Positions 23,311 to 35,614 of a stretch of DNA of 64,000 bases are shown here, piece by piece. The notes below the pieces were generated by a model, which saw only the letters and a program-made list of their open reading frames with translations, made no database searches and was not told the DNA's origin. The DNA is from Stenopsyche tienmushanensis (Eukaryota > Arthropoda > Insecta > Trichoptera > Stenopsychidae). The stretch is taken from positions 1-64,000 of the forward strand of contig WACJ01000190.1 in the NCBI GenBank assembly GCA_008973525.1. Reading direction: 5' to 3'. Position numbers and translations under genes: made by a program. Positions within the stretch are counted from its first letter, which is position 1. Every line of letters starts with the position of its first letter.

Positions 23311-23759
23311 ATTTCGAACTTTCATCACGTTCGTCCCAAATTTTGTTCTAGCATATCACTTGGTTGAATATATTGAAGATAGCCTTTTCAATAGGGAATA
23401 TTCCCCTTTAAAAACGACACAGATCATATTGCAAAGTGGAATTAAGTGTCGATTCTCGCTCAATGTAAATATGTTAATTGATCTTCGTGTCATTGGATGT
23501 GTTAAAATCCAGTGTTAGAAAAAAAACGAACAAAAGCTCAAATACGACGCTCGTTTATCGTTTGTAAGTCTATGGGAACTTTCAATGGAGTACCCATTTC
23601 GTTACTTGAAGATACTCATAGTGTCATTTGCTGACGATTGTCGAAAATATTGCATATATGCTTATAAGCATGGCAAATTTTCCACTGGTGTCAGATAACA
23701 ATATATTAGTCGTATCACATGTATGTCCGGATTTATTGGATTGGTTTCTACTATAGTTT

Positions 23760-24090
23760 TTAAATGCTCATCACTAATAATACTTTTGGTTCTTTGTTGA
23801 GGTTTGCTATCGAGATTCAGACTTTTGATCGAATCGAAAATCGATTCTATTCCGAAAGCTCTGTTGATATTTCTATCTATTTTTGCTGTGTTGTGTCGTA
23901 TTTTGAACTCATACAAATAAGTAAGCGGAAATATTTTGTTGATGCCAGCCTGTTTGTTGAAAATCATAAAAAACAACAGAAGAAACACCAAATGGCTCCG
24001 CATTTAAAGACAGTTGAAGACTACAGTACTTTTATCAATATAAAATAGTTTTGACTAACTGAAATTCCGTATCTTCATGTGTAACCATGT
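23760..24090. repeat. interspersed repeat, uninterrupted copy of the hAT-invaded unit
   Basis: The segments TTCCGAAAGCTCTGTTGAT (23852-23870) and ACTTTTATCAATATAAAATAG, TTTGACTAACTGAAATTCCG (24025-24070) flank the hAT copy at 13988-14550 in the same order. This is the older, uninterrupted version. An open frame crosses it in both directions but matches no family I recognise. Confidence 0.5.
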
Positions 24091-25248
24091 ATGTAATATA
24101 TTATTTATATTGGTGTATATTGAGGTTATGTTGGCATTTTTTTTTCAAATTTTTTTTTTAATAATTGCATGCAATATCAGACTTACTGTTAGTTAATTGG
24201 GATCTGAATTATCAAAATTTATATTATTCAAATATTTTTTACTTTCTGCCGCTCCGAAATGTTGAGAACATCAAGCGTTCCGCTGGTGAAATATTAAGAT
24301 GTCACCGATGAATATTTTCTCCATGCCCAAGTTTTGTTTCCGATGCACTCACAATATATTCAATTGAAGTCAATTTTTCCGTCTGTTAAATTATGCAATA
24401 ATATTTCTCACATGATGTAATTCACTTTCTCTGCTATTAATAAAAATGGAATTCAAGACATTTTCGCAGTCTCCTTTAGGATTTTTGCAAAGACGGTGGG
24501 TTGCCATAGCAAAAAATGCGACTCGAAGTAAGTGCAAAGTATTTAATTTAAATTTAGTCAATTTAATGATCGTACAGCATAGCTTGATGATTGATTGATA
24601 ATTTACTTTATGAAATAACTGCAATCAATATCAAACACTTCACATGCATCACAGTCTCGATCGGACTTCAAACAACGCTAATGAAATAATCAATTGACGA
24701 CCGTAATTTAAATGCAATCATCGCATTTCATTTGTTTTATTCGCATTTCAATCAACGGACAATACGAGCCGATTAATATATTTTTATGCATAATAAAATT
24801 CAAAATAAATTATCAAATGATTCGAAATAAATTCGCATCATAAATTCTTTTATTATTACGACGCGTATTTTTCGTCAAAGATTAGCAGCGAATATAATAA
24901 TAATTAAATTTGCACGATCGACGCGATGACGAGGGGGGAAATGGTGCATTTGACAGTTTGAATTCAGGCGAGACGCGTCCAAAATAATCAACGCTTAAAC
25001 GCCGAATATTCCAAATATTAATTTGTCTATCGTTATTTAACGCATTAAATGCATTTATTGTATAAACACATTCGAGGGAGTCGTGGAATGCTTCGTTCGA
25101 TGCGAATTTAAATTGTTCAAACGATGCGATTTGACGTTTGTGGCAATAACAATTCGTACAACGGCCATAATTTAAAACGATCAAATTACATATCGTCGCT
25201 TTCAAAATGCGTTTTGGTTATTTAAAATTGAATGAATAAATTTTTCAG
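24091..25248. other. AT-rich sequence upstream of the 25285 gene
   Basis: No coding signal is seen; the last part, ending in a pyrimidine-rich TTTTTCAG at 25241-25248, may be an intron or promoter of the gene that follows. Confidence 0.35.
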
Positions 25249-25284
25249 TGCTGGATTTTGATCAGCTATTTATTGGGATCTGCG

Positions 25285-25653
25285 ATGGCGGCTGCCATGT
25301 ATGAAGATGGATTTGTGTCCTTCTCGGATGATCCTGAGCTAGATCCTCATCGCTTATGTCCGCATGGAAAAACTGTTTCGGTTGAAGATAATGAAAGCCT
25401 CGATGGATATTATTCGCATTTGGACCATTTAGTAGACTGTACACCGCCACAAAATGCTGCGAAATTAACGGACGATGTACAAATTCCCGTATTCCACAGC
25501 AATCGATTGGTTGACGTTGTGCATGATTTGAGTACCGCTGAGAGTGTTCTACAAAATGTCTTTGGATTTGCTAAATTCAGACCTAATAAAATATATCGAC
25601 AGCTCGGCAAAGAGCTGAATAGATTCTTCAGACCGCTCTATCGTTTATTTTAA
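25285..25653 (+). CDS. unrecognised 122-residue protein, single coding exon
   Basis: I do not recognise this gene. The start at 25285 has G at -3 and +4 (GCGATGG), a good initiation context, with a second ATG four codons on. An acceptor-like TTTTTCAG lies at 25241-25248, so the start may sit in a second exon after a 5' UTR exon. The open frame also extends upstream in phase, so it could instead be a last exon. A polyadenylation signal AATAAA lies at 25747-25752. The protein is acidic in its first two-thirds (FSDDPELDPHRL, VEDNESLDGYY) with several His and Cys residues. It ends in a basic, aromatic tail (NRFFRPLYRLF). There is no signal peptide or membrane segment. The piece VLQNVFGFAKFRP faintly recalls the start of RecQ helicases (FGxxxFRPxQ), but no helicase motif follows, so this may be chance. 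GC content and codon use look coding. Confidence 0.5.
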   Translation: MAAAMYEDGFVSFSDDPELDPHRLCPHGKTVSVEDNESLDGYYSHLDHLVDCTPPQNAAKLTDDVQIPVFHSNRLVDVVHDLSTAESVLQNVFGFAKFRPNKIYRQLGKELNRFFRPLYRLF

Positions 25654-26461
25654 TTTTTGTGTATGAATGTACAAAAAAATATGTTTTAGAGTACAAATAA
25701 TTTGGCAACGATTGTTATTTTATCTTGTGTACAATTATGCCATAATAATAAATGATTAACAAAATGTATTTTTATATTATTTCAGTCGAACGAACTATAT
25801 TTTTTCAGCTCAATACGTTGCAGCGATGTGTTGTTATTAAAATTTTATATGTAGTATATGATTTATATCGACAAATGTCAGCCAATAAATGCTTTTTATA
25901 TTTTTGCAAATGAATGATTGATTTGCTTCGTGGATTTAGCGATCATATATCCGGATTATTTCTTTCCACATGTAAAAAAAAATCATTACAATGCTGCGAA
26001 ATTTTATTTAATCATATTCATAAAGCTTTCTGCGTTTGGAACTAATACAGCCTAATTTAATATAACGGCTCAAAAATTAACAAGAACAAAGGTCCAGTAT
26101 GTGATTTTAATTGACATAATATTTTTCCAGATGATCTGCATAGTGATGTATTTATTCCTGAACTTTTATTATAAAAGTAGAGTCCAAATCCAGATTATGA
26201 ATCAATTGTATCCTGATTTCTTAGCGTTAAAACATTAAATACAGATAATAAATTCGGCAATGATTTTCAATATTCTATCTTAATGCAGTTGCATATTGAG
26301 TCTATTAAAGGCGAATCAGCATAATTTTTTAATATCTAAACGCATAATCAGATGTGCGTCATTCGATTAGAAATGGGATACATTAAAAGAACTGAAACAT
26401 TAATTAAAACAGTTTCAATATAACTAACGAGAGTGAATTTATTTTTCATAAATATAGTAAC
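25654..26461. other. intergenic AT-rich sequence
   Basis: It contains the AATAAA signal at 25747 and a decayed SINE-like fragment near 26150-26225 (AGTCCAAATCCAGATTATG, TATCCTGATTTCTTAG). The promoter of the transporter gene must lie here, but no clear core element is visible. Confidence 0.4.
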
Positions 26462-29400
26462 ATGGAAAGCATGGGGGCATCAAAAGAACCGATAGTCCAC
26501 GTGGACATCGACGATCGGTCGAATACCAATAGATCCGGAGGTCATGGACTGCCCGTTAAACATCCGACATCGTAAGATCATTTTCAATAATGATAAATAC
26601 CTACGGCAAGTATAATACATTGAGTTTATGCATTTTAGATATATGGAGACGATGATGCATTTATTTAAGGGCAACGTCGGATCCGGAATATATGCTATGG
26701 GCGATGCCTTTAAAAATGCCGGACTTTTATTCGGCCTCATCTGCACAATGTTTTTGGGTTTGATAAGCGTGCATTGTCAACATATATTGGTAATTATTAG
26801 CTCCATTGTATATTATACTAAAACTAATAAATACGCATATGAAATCCATTTTGATTATCAATTGTATCGACTTATAATGCGAATACAATACCAAAATTTA
26901 ACCGAAATTGATCCGTCCGATAATTCTTTAATAACCTATGAAAAATGATTAAGTTGAATATAAGCGTTTTAATATTGTAACGTCCTTGCACGATATTATA
27001 GATCGGTAATGTTCAACCGTCACGTTTCTTTATTTATAGCTTGATATGCTGTTTTAAGGTTTCAAATTTAAAAAAATTAACAATGAATGACATATTAATT
27101 ACTGTATGCAATATATAAAAAATAGCTTTTTATAATAATCCGAGTACATAATTATTCAAATATATGATAGTTGTTTTGCCAACGTCTCTGAATATGAAAC
27201 AATGCGAATTTTTGAGCCGTTGAAGAGATACAATCGATCCGAAACACAACGCACAATGCAAATTCGTTTAGCTATAGCATTAATAGGTGAGTTTTACATT
27301 ATTTTATATACAGTAGAACTACCTTGCAATGTATATAGTGCAGATTAGCTATATTTGACTGCCAATGTGCCTCGGTGAGTGGCAAGCTATTAGATATGGC
27401 AATACGAGGCATATCCAGAGAGTTATTTACGAATTTACAGATGTACATATAACACTATTTATCGACGTAGTCGCATTCTTTCTCAATGCATTTTGTGAGT
27501 CGAGAGAGGAGATTTTTGATACCTTTGTAAAAAAAATCTCTCGTCTTTAGTTTTGGTCAATTATTTCCCTTTTTCTGCCTGAATCTGCAGGTGCCAGATC
27601 AGGGCTATGACTTTGGCTGTATGAAGACGTGCATCATCATGCAACAAGCAAAATTATATATCGCTCTTCGTAGTTTCATTTAGTATTTTACACTGTTCAC
27701 TGGCGGGGGTTGGAATAGACACAGTCATTTCAACAACATAACAACAGTTCACAGTCGATTGAGATAAACTCGAGTTCTCCTCCAAACATCATGGCTTTGA
27801 ATGCAGTTTCTCTGTCATTGAAAACAGAAACCACAAAGCAACAGAGCGTCACTACTCTTACTTTGTGGGTATGCCTCGTAGTAGTGCTTTTAAATCATCT
27901 TAGTTTAATAGCTTAGCTTTTATATATTCGCATACAAAACCATATTTACTTTTGCAGCCATTGATGAATTTAAATTTATAAATCATTGAACTACTTAAAA
28001 GTTTGAACATTAAATCACAAACATATTATTAACCCTTTGAACTCCTACATCAATTACAATTATTTAGAGCTATTCTAATGTTTTTTTTGTTTGATACATC
28101 GGATAAAATTTTACATCAAACTACCCATTCATTCACTTGAATTTTTCCATACAAGTTATTCTTCCACATTTGTACCATATTACGGAAGCTTCACTACTCA
28201 AGGATTGATTGGACTAGAGCTGACATTCACCAGAAGAATAATGACCAATAGAAAAGGTTTACCTCGAAATATTAAGAAACCTAAATTGGTCTGGTGCGAT
28301 AAACGAATGATCACAAAGTTTACATCGGTCCGGATAAAATTGTTTTTCTGGGGATTTGAAACCAGTATTATAAATTCTTAATTCTAAAGTTTTTAATTTT
28401 TTATTAAATAAATACGCACATTCGGTTTATCCAAATGCAGAGTTAGACACAAATATCATAACGATATTGAAGTTATGAATTGGTCTGATACATTCAGCAG
28501 ATCCCTCAACTCTAATTAGGGATTAAGATGAAATTAAAGAGGCTATCGGAGCTCTATAAATATTTTAGAGTTACCAAGATGCAAGTCTTGGGAAAATCCA
28601 ACAATAACATAAATAGAGCCGGGTAGGGCTTGAGAAAGAAAAGGGAAGACTGGTCTCCTGATCTATTAAATTTTACCCTACTACCCTCCAGATCAGAATA
28701 ATACAGTAAGATAGAGGAAAGTCATTGAAAAATCTTGTTATACTTGTGACGAGACAATAAGTCTTTCGGTAGTTAGACCCCAAAAAGGATTGGCTACAAA
28801 TAAATCAACTGTATAAAAGAACGCTGTGATGAAAACCAAAAAAAATGAACGTATAGTACTTGTAGAATTTAATGTACTCTGGGAAACAAACGCCAAAAAA
28901 TATGGTTAATTTATGTGCGCGTGGAAGTGACGGCATCAACGAAATCTCTCTACGATCTACTAAAAGACCTTAGCTTATCAAGAACTACGGTAAGTTATTT
29001 ATTAGAATGTAAATTTGACTAGGCAAGGAGGCGAGCACGGACAGTAATCTTAATTTGATGACACTCTTAGTTTATCGATACACGAGCCACAGTTTAGTTT
29101 TGATCAATCATACAAATTTAAAAAAATCACTTTTATACATGTATATTACATATTATTTCTTCTTATTAGGTGCAATTTTTGTAATACATCTGCGATGTGT
29201 CTATGATTTTGAATTGAAATTTTGATAATTTTCATAGCTTACGCAGTCTGAAGAATTACAAAAGCAACTAAAGCTAAGTACGCCGCCAGATTTTGCAACC
29301 ACGGTAGAACTTTGCTTTGCAAACGGGCCGCCTGCGGTCCGGCGATTTTCGGTATTGATGCGCCGAATCGTAAATATGTTTCTTTGCATCACCCAACTTG

Positions 29401-32400
29401 GATTCTGTTGTGTGTATTTTGTGTTCATTTCTACAAATTTGCAAAAGGTATATAGGATATTTACAATATGATTTGAATACTGCAGCTTAATGATAATTTT
29501 ACCATTTGTGTAAAAATATTTTTGTACAGATTTTGGATCACTACGGATTTGAAATTGATATCCATCTGCACATGGTTTTTGCTTTACTTCCGATACTGTT
29601 GTGTTGCTCAGTTCGCAATTTGAAATATTTGGTTCCGCTTTCGACTCTGGCAAACATAATGATGATCGCTGGCTTATCTATAACACTTTACTATGCTAGC
29701 ATTGATTTACCAAGTATATCCGAAAGAAACTTGATTGCAGATTGGAGTTTGATTCCATTGTATTTTGGAACGACCATATATTCATTTGAAGGGATCGGCT
29801 TGGTAATATAACGTAATTTAATGCGTCCATTGCTTGTTTGATGATTTGATATTCTTGATAAATTCATTAAAATTGATTCCAGGTTTTGCCGTTGAAGAAT
29901 GAAATGGCCAAACCGAAGCATTTCCAAAAACCATTTGGTGTCTTGAATATCGGAATGACGGTCGTAACAACTCTTTTGATAAGTGTCGGATTTTTGGGAT
30001 ACTTGAAATGGGGAGAAGATGTGCAAGGAAGTATAACTTTGAATCTACCCGCGGAGAATATGTAAGTATGATTTTAGAAAATTAATTTTCTAATAATTAT
30101 AATAAAGGATGACATGTTTCATTCACAATCTAATAATTACATAAGCGGTAGTCTACTTGGTCCTTACCGCCCACTAATGGGCGTTCATTTTTATATTCAG
30201 TAGCCATCGTAACGAATTTACATTGGATATGAAAAAACTATTTGAAGATACAGCAGGGACATATTATTTTAAAAATAAATAACACAAACAGTATATGGGG
30301 ATAGTACCTTTTTTTCTATTGGGAGAGGGAAATCTTCTTCTACCCACTAAAACCCCCATCCTTTTTTCTCCACCGACTCCCTTGGAATCCGCTTTTGCAT
30401 TGCTTCAAGGGGGTGGGTTTGTTTTTATACAAACCGGCGTCTTTGTCGAGTCTTCCTCGCCAATTTTAAATAGGTAAACACCGAAGTGCCCAAGTCCCGT
30501 CAGCATCTGGGTCAGATGATAGGTGAGCTCTCCGTGTTTACGCAAGGTCCATTTTTGTATCGCTGATATCAATTGGAATGTCCACCTTCTCTTGGTTCCG
30601 GTGTCCCAGCGTTTCCGTCATTGTTGGATTGACTCTTCCCGGATTTTTCTTATATCAGCGCTTCCTTTCCATGGTGAGGATGTCCATGGGAATATAACTT
30701 GTACTGCGTCCAGTGAGATCGTTCTATAGGCTGATATTATTCAATTTGCGCTTATTCTTTGCGTTCTTAGCAGTTTCATTTCTGCCCAGACTGGTGCACC
30801 GTAGAGCAAGATGGAGTTGATCACCTCGTTGAGTAGTTTTCTTCGGCTCGATCTCGGTCCGCCGATGTTTGGCATTAATCGCGCCAAATATTTAGTCAAA
30901 ATTGTGGCATTTTACGCAGTCGATGTGTTTTCTGAAGGTCAGTTTGTTATCAATGTGTACGCCGAAGTACCTGAGAGACAAAGAGTTCATTTTTTTGTGA
31001 TTCTCCGTAGCGTCTTTGTTGCGGTGATACCCAGCTCTTCTGTAGTTTTGGCTTTAAGCTGTCAGGGAGCATCGACATACATGTATGTCCGAATTCTCAT
31101 GTCCCAAAAAGAGCACTCTTGCACATTGAAGCTCGGAGACAGACAGAGAAAGAGAGAACTTAGCGCAGTTCGGGAGACTGAGACGGATAGCTTCCTCACA
31201 TGCATCGCATGATTGTATAGATCGTTAAGCCCAAATTTAATGACGTGGTCTTGTATTCACTATCAAGTGTTCATTTACAATTGAAGATTGTCTTACGCTG
31301 ATTAGGATCTGACAGAAAGTAATCGGCGTAAAGCGATTATGACATCAAGACTTAATCGATTTTAAATTTGCTCGCTCCTCAACAGGTTAATCAGAACATT
31401 TACGTTGTCGGCAAAGGCGACGAGTTTTGTATCCTCGGGTTTCTTAAAAGGTCATCATACATCATGTTCCATAGAGTTGGTCCAAGTACTGAGCCCTGAG
31501 GGACTCCCATGTAAATTTTGCATCCTGATCTGTATCGGTTCGCATCATTTATAGGGAGTACTAATACTCGGTTATAGAAGTAGTTCATATATCGAAGAAT
31601 ATATCTTGGAATGTTTCTTTACTCCATGGCTTTAAATATTGTGGTCCAGCGAGCGGTATTGAAAGCATTCTTCAGATTTAAGATGACGAAGGCTGCCTTT
31701 TGCGTTTGATAATTTCATTGATTATCTTAAAAAAGACTATTGATGAGCTCAACGGTTTTCACCATAACCGGGGCATACCGTGTGTGGCATTAATTTTTAT
31801 AAAAATTTCCCTGCAAAACAAACAATTGAAACATTTGCATTCTTACCGAGGCTCTTTTGAGATGGTTCCATTTAATCTGTCAGCTAACTGAATTTAATTA
31901 TTTCAGATTAAGCCACGTGATTCAAGGACTATTGGTGTTGGCGATCATTTTCACATACCCTATTCAATTTTACGTTCCCGTCGACATAATATGGCCGGTC
32001 ATCGTGCACAAGATGGGTCCTTTCAAATATCCAGGAGCATCCGAATTGATGCTGCGCTGCATTCTCGTGCTATTGACCTGTAAGCATTTATAAAAATGAG
32101 CTATCGACTCGAAAAAAAAACACCTAATCATAATTTAATACACGAAATGAGCACATAAAACAGTTTCGCGTGGATATATCTGACTGTCGGTGTTATAAAT
32201 GCACAAATCAAGGAAATGCTTGCAAAATATTGATTAATGCGTTTTTTATTTTCAGTTATACTCGCCGAAGCTATACCGGAATTGGGACTGTTTATATCGC
32301 TCGTCGGCGCAATCAGCAGCACAGCGTTGGCCCTCATGTTCCCTCCGCTCATTGAACTAGTCTTTACTTATCAAAACAGAGGAAAGCTTCCCTTATATAT

Positions 32401-32500
32401 CATATTGAAGAATAGTCTTATATTAATTATCGGACTGTTGGGTTTCTCAACGGGAACCTATGAGAGCATTAAATCCATCATACACGCATTTAATGATTAA
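26462..32500 (+). CDS. SLC36/PAT proton-coupled amino-acid transporter
   Basis: This is a multi-pass membrane carrier of the amino acid/auxin permease superfamily that couples amino-acid uptake to protons at the plasma membrane or lysosome (family knowledge). Coding exons: 26462-26571, 26639-26789, 29238-29447, 29530-29802, 29883-30061, 31907-32079 and 32256-32500. All have GT-AG introns and phases that close, giving 446 aa, the usual PAT length. Residues 37-60 carry the family start of the first helix (YMETMMHLFKGNVGSGIYAM, then DAFKNAGLL). Exon 3 has NMFLCITQLGFCCVYFVFIS. Exon 4 has LPLYFGTTIYSFEGIGL, the conserved helix before LPLKNEM. The short N-terminal tail (residues 1-36) is acidic and cytosolic in type. 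Two transposon-rich introns (2.4 and 1.8 kb) contrast with five small ones. Insects have many paralogues (pathetic, CG1139-like), so I give no symbol. Confidence 0.92.
27560..27890 (-). pseudogene. mariner/Tc1-type transposase remnant in transporter intron 2
   Basis: On the minus strand a piece reads CCMMMHVFIQPKS or, in the shifted frame, LLHDDARLHTAKVIALI. The latter matches the HDNARPHT motif that holds the second catalytic aspartate of mariner transposases. It is preceded by residues like VNSVKY-MKLRRAI. Frameshifts and stops abound. Only this catalytic segment is identifiable. Confidence 0.45.
28029..28385 (+). pseudogene. piggyBac-like transposase fragment behind a TTAA-CCC end
   Basis: TTAA at 28029-28032 is followed by CCCTTTGAACTCCTAC, resembling the miniature-element termini on the left of the window. 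An open frame (28091-28381) contains IMTNRKGLPRNIKKPKL, which fits the piggyBac transposase segment with the NRKGLP motif, and nearby residues resembling the preceding DNA-cutting domain. The rest of the transposase and the other end are missing. This links the TTAA-flanked miniature elements with a piggyBac protein source. Confidence 0.55.
30474..31760 (-). pseudogene. R1-clade LINE remnant in transporter intron 5
   Basis: On the minus strand, 31400-31760 has the reverse-transcriptase piece GVPQGSVLGPTLWN followed by MMYDDLL. Further on, 30474-30830 carries the thumb and C-terminal region (VINSILLYGAPVWAEMKLL, AYRTISLDAVQV, then KHGELTYHLTQMLTGLG). The order is correct for R1 elements. The YADD catalytic box is not evident, and the piece is broken at about 31090-31255 by another repeat. 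It is a dead copy. Confidence 0.7.
31090..31255 (+). repeat. piggyBac-type miniature element fragment, copy 4
   Basis: GAGCACTCTTGCACATTGAAG, GAGACAGACAGAGAAAGAGAG and GATTGTATAGATCGTTAAGCCC match 3250-3400 of copy 2 in the same direction. It interrupts the R1 remnant, which shows it arrived later. The terminal TTAA ends were not seen. Confidence 0.5.
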
Positions 32501-32648
32501 ATTTAAACGACACCAGTATTTATTTATGTGCATGCTATTTGTAGACTTAGAGTCGTTGTAAATGCGATATTGATAATGAAATAATCAATTGTAAAATAAG
32601 CCGATGCACGTATACATATGTTTACGGTTTATCGATATTTATTTACAT

Positions 32649-32654
32649 AATAAA
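32649..32654 (+). terminator. polyadenylation signal of the transporter gene
   Basis: AATAAA lies about 150 bp after the stop codon at 32500, a plausible distance for the transporter 3' end. Confidence 0.5.
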
Positions 32655-32925
32655 GTTGGCGTTTATTTTCTTTCAAGTGTTCGCACTTTAAAAGTATTTA
32701 TTAATGCATTAAATTCTTAATACTAAGTAGAAAATTGATATTAATCTAAAGAGCATGTTTGTTAACGCGTATTTCAATTTAAATTCCAGGCGTAGCATTT
32801 CGATATCGTGTAGTTGTTAAAATTAGGAATTCGATTCACTTTCATTCGCTCATAGCATAAAAATTTAAATGTTGAACATCGTTATATACGTAGCGCCCTT
32901 ATAGAATAAGTTTTTAAATAGTATA

Positions 32926-33155
32926 TTAGTAGTGCCAAAAATATATTGTAGTCTCTTTGTAATTTTTGCCAATCGCGTGCAAGTGTCTTTGAACTAGGCT
33001 AAAATTGCCATTTGAGAATCTTCGAAACGACACTTGTTGACTTTAAGAATTTTGCCGTAAACACTACAAATTTTCTTAGATGTCTTTGTTGCGGTACAAC
33101 CCATTTTAAAGTGGAAGATCATTTGTCTGAGCAGGTGTATTTTTGGCACTACTAA
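32926..33155. mobile_element. 230-bp miniature inverted-repeat element, unclassified
   Basis: Both ends carry a perfect 18-bp inverted repeat: TTAGTAGTGCCAAAAATA at 32926-32943 and its complement at 33138-33155. There is no open frame and no internal similarity to other repeats in the window. The superfamily is unclear because I cannot settle the target duplication. Confidence 0.65.
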
Positions 33156-34986
33156 TCAAAACATGTTGATCACGTAGACATTATCACATTCAAGAACAAC
33201 GGAAATATTACCATCTTTTAAATAGAATTAAGCTTTAATATATATTTCGATCATGTAAATTAAATATCTAATAGAGAATTATAGAAGAATCATTTCAGAT
33301 TTAGATAGTTCAACGTTTTGCCGTAATTACATAATTTTTAGTCTTTAAAGCTTTACTTTTAAAACCAAATTAAATATATGTTTGTTTTATATTGTACTTA
33401 TGTTGATATATTAATTATATCATATTGATATTTATGATTATTATTTTTATAAAATTTACTTTTGTGCGCCTCCAAGTAAATAACTAGATTCATAGAGTAG
33501 TTTTAACGTTGCGACGGTGGAAGTGCATCAATTTTTTGATGCATTATATACCTCGATGGATCATAAAACGTTGATGAAATCAAGACCAACCCAAAGATTG
33601 TAATTAAATTGGAAAAGATTTGAAACGATTACTTTTGGCGGACATAAAATGCATGCTTTAACGAATGCCCATTTTTTTGTATCAATTTATATTGATACAA
33701 TATCATTCAATGTATTAATCATTAGCTTGTAGTGTGGAGCGTTAGTTAAATTTAAATTTTAAATTATGAAATTCATTTGTTTTATCAACTATTAAAATTA
33801 TCGTTTACTAGTGCCGATATTACATCAGAAGACATGAAAATTGCTCCACGATTATTCTATGCTACAAACTATTGACTATTAGGATTATATAACCATGTAT
33901 TTTAAATGTGTCACCAAAACCATTAATTAAATGGCAGTCACATTTAATAATTCATATAAGCCATGTATACTCAGTTGATGTAAAATAAAAATATTATAAA
34001 AAAACAATGTGCATTATTTAATTTTTTACCCACAGGTATCAATATGGCTGCCGAACATAAAAATGTACACACGGCATTGTACCATTGTTTACCGCTTAAC
34101 GTAATACAGTTATAAAAGCTTTCCACATGCAATTTATAGCTACATTGCTTTAAAGAATCCTTTTGCATAATATATATTCAGAATTTTAAAGTGAAAAATC
34201 ACAATTGGAAAATATTCAAATATAAATAAGCTCAATTTAAAAACCATTATAAATGGTTTATTTAATATTAATAATGATAACAAAAAGTTGCAACATTAAC
34301 AAATTAACATTAAATTGATAAAAATCTATGTACCGTAAATGGAAGTTAACCTTTTATCAGCAAAGAAATCGTTGAATGTTCAAAAGTCAAATATCAAAGT
34401 TGTATTCAGATGTTTCAATGTCAGTGTTGCCATTTAATTAATATCACAAATTTGTGCTAAAATGATTTAATTCATAATTATTAATTGTTGCTCATTGCGA
34501 TGATAATTCAAGTGCTTAACTACCGCAAAATAATTATCATACAAAAATATAAATCAATATTATTTAAAAAAAAAATAATGATAATTTTATTTTATTAAAA
34601 ATTATTTTTGACTTTTAATTTTTTAATTAAAATATAATTTTAATATGTAATCAATGATTAAAATGACAATGCATTTTTAATAATTATCGGCTAGCCGTGT
34701 TTGTATTATTTATCATTTATTTTATTTTTCTTATGTTTTAAAATTAATATAAGAAATACGCTCGTTAAATATACATAATAGCCTGTTTGTGGCGTGCTAT
34801 GGCCAAATACTAATAAATGTAATTCAGTTCCTACATCAACACAGAAGTGTCGGTATGTCTCCAATTAAAAGTATAATATAAATACATTTGCTATCATAAG
34901 GATATTTAGAATATTAGAACACTTTAAATGAATGGCTTCATTTGAATCCATATTGAATTTTAATTAAATTAAGTGCGGAATTTTTT
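33156..34986. other. very AT-rich intergenic sequence
   Basis: No coding or repeat signal is recognised. Short AT-only tracts near 34560-34690 are strikingly low in G+C. Confidence 0.4.
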
Positions 34987-35292
34987 TTCACCGTCCCAAC
35001 AAATTTGGGAGATCAGAAATATTAATATTTCTGATCGATCGTCTCGATCCAGGTTTACCCTGATTTCCTGAATTTGAAAAAGTAAACGCTGAGGCGACTA
35101 ATAAAGTTGTGCAGGGACGCCTGTGAGTGAGTCATTGGATTGCAACAATAATTAAATTATCATTTATATATAATGTTAATTTCTCACTCATAGGTGTTCT
35201 CCTCTCCTACCTTTGCAAATAATCCTATCCTTACTTTATCCCGTGTGGAAGACAATGGGAAACCACCACATTAAATCATTTCCCTATGGAAA
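34987..35292 (+). mobile_element. tRNA-derived SINE, 5'-truncated copy
   Basis: It starts in the middle of the SINE (CCGTCCCAACAAATTTGGG) and follows it through GATCGATCGTCTCGATCC, the AT palindrome and GAAGACAATGGGAAACC. The tRNA-like head with the A and B boxes is missing, as expected from incomplete reverse transcription. Confidence 0.7.
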
Positions 35293-35614
35293 ATAATTTA
35301 GGTCAATATATTATTTGGTTCCACGTAAAAAATTAGCTCTAAACTTGCCATTATCTTTATTAAATATTTCCACAAGATATTCTGTGTGGGCGAACTTCCG
35401 CGTTATAAAGCTATTTGCGGACCACCGATAGAACTATTAACATTTCTGTTTATATTTGCTTTAATCTATTTAATTGGTACCCATCTGGTATTATTATAAG
35501 CGGGGTAAATATTTACAAAAATATATCACAATTTTTATCTAAGAATACTCTCCGATTATGTTATTAATACGGGAAACAATTCAAATATTTTTTTAAAGTT
35601 TCAGCATCTCCATA

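Noticed and set aside
24882..25205. 107-codon minus-strand frame
   Set aside because: No family resemblance, AT-rich composition, and no splice or polyadenylation context; most likely chance.
28490..29000. Possible LINE fragment (DEIKEAIGAL-like) in transporter intron 2
   Set aside because: Only a single short resemblance, with no ordered second motif.
26790..29237. A missing transporter exon in the 2.4-kb intron
   Set aside because: I looked for a short exon, but exon 2 and exon 3 join in phase 0 and give a continuous family-like sequence without it.
29201..29653. 150-codon minus-strand frame
   Set aside because: It lies antisense over transporter exons 3 and 4, which have clear family motifs and splice sites on the plus strand.
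29691..30026. 111-codon minus-strand frame
   Set aside because: Antisense shadow of transporter exons 4 and 5.
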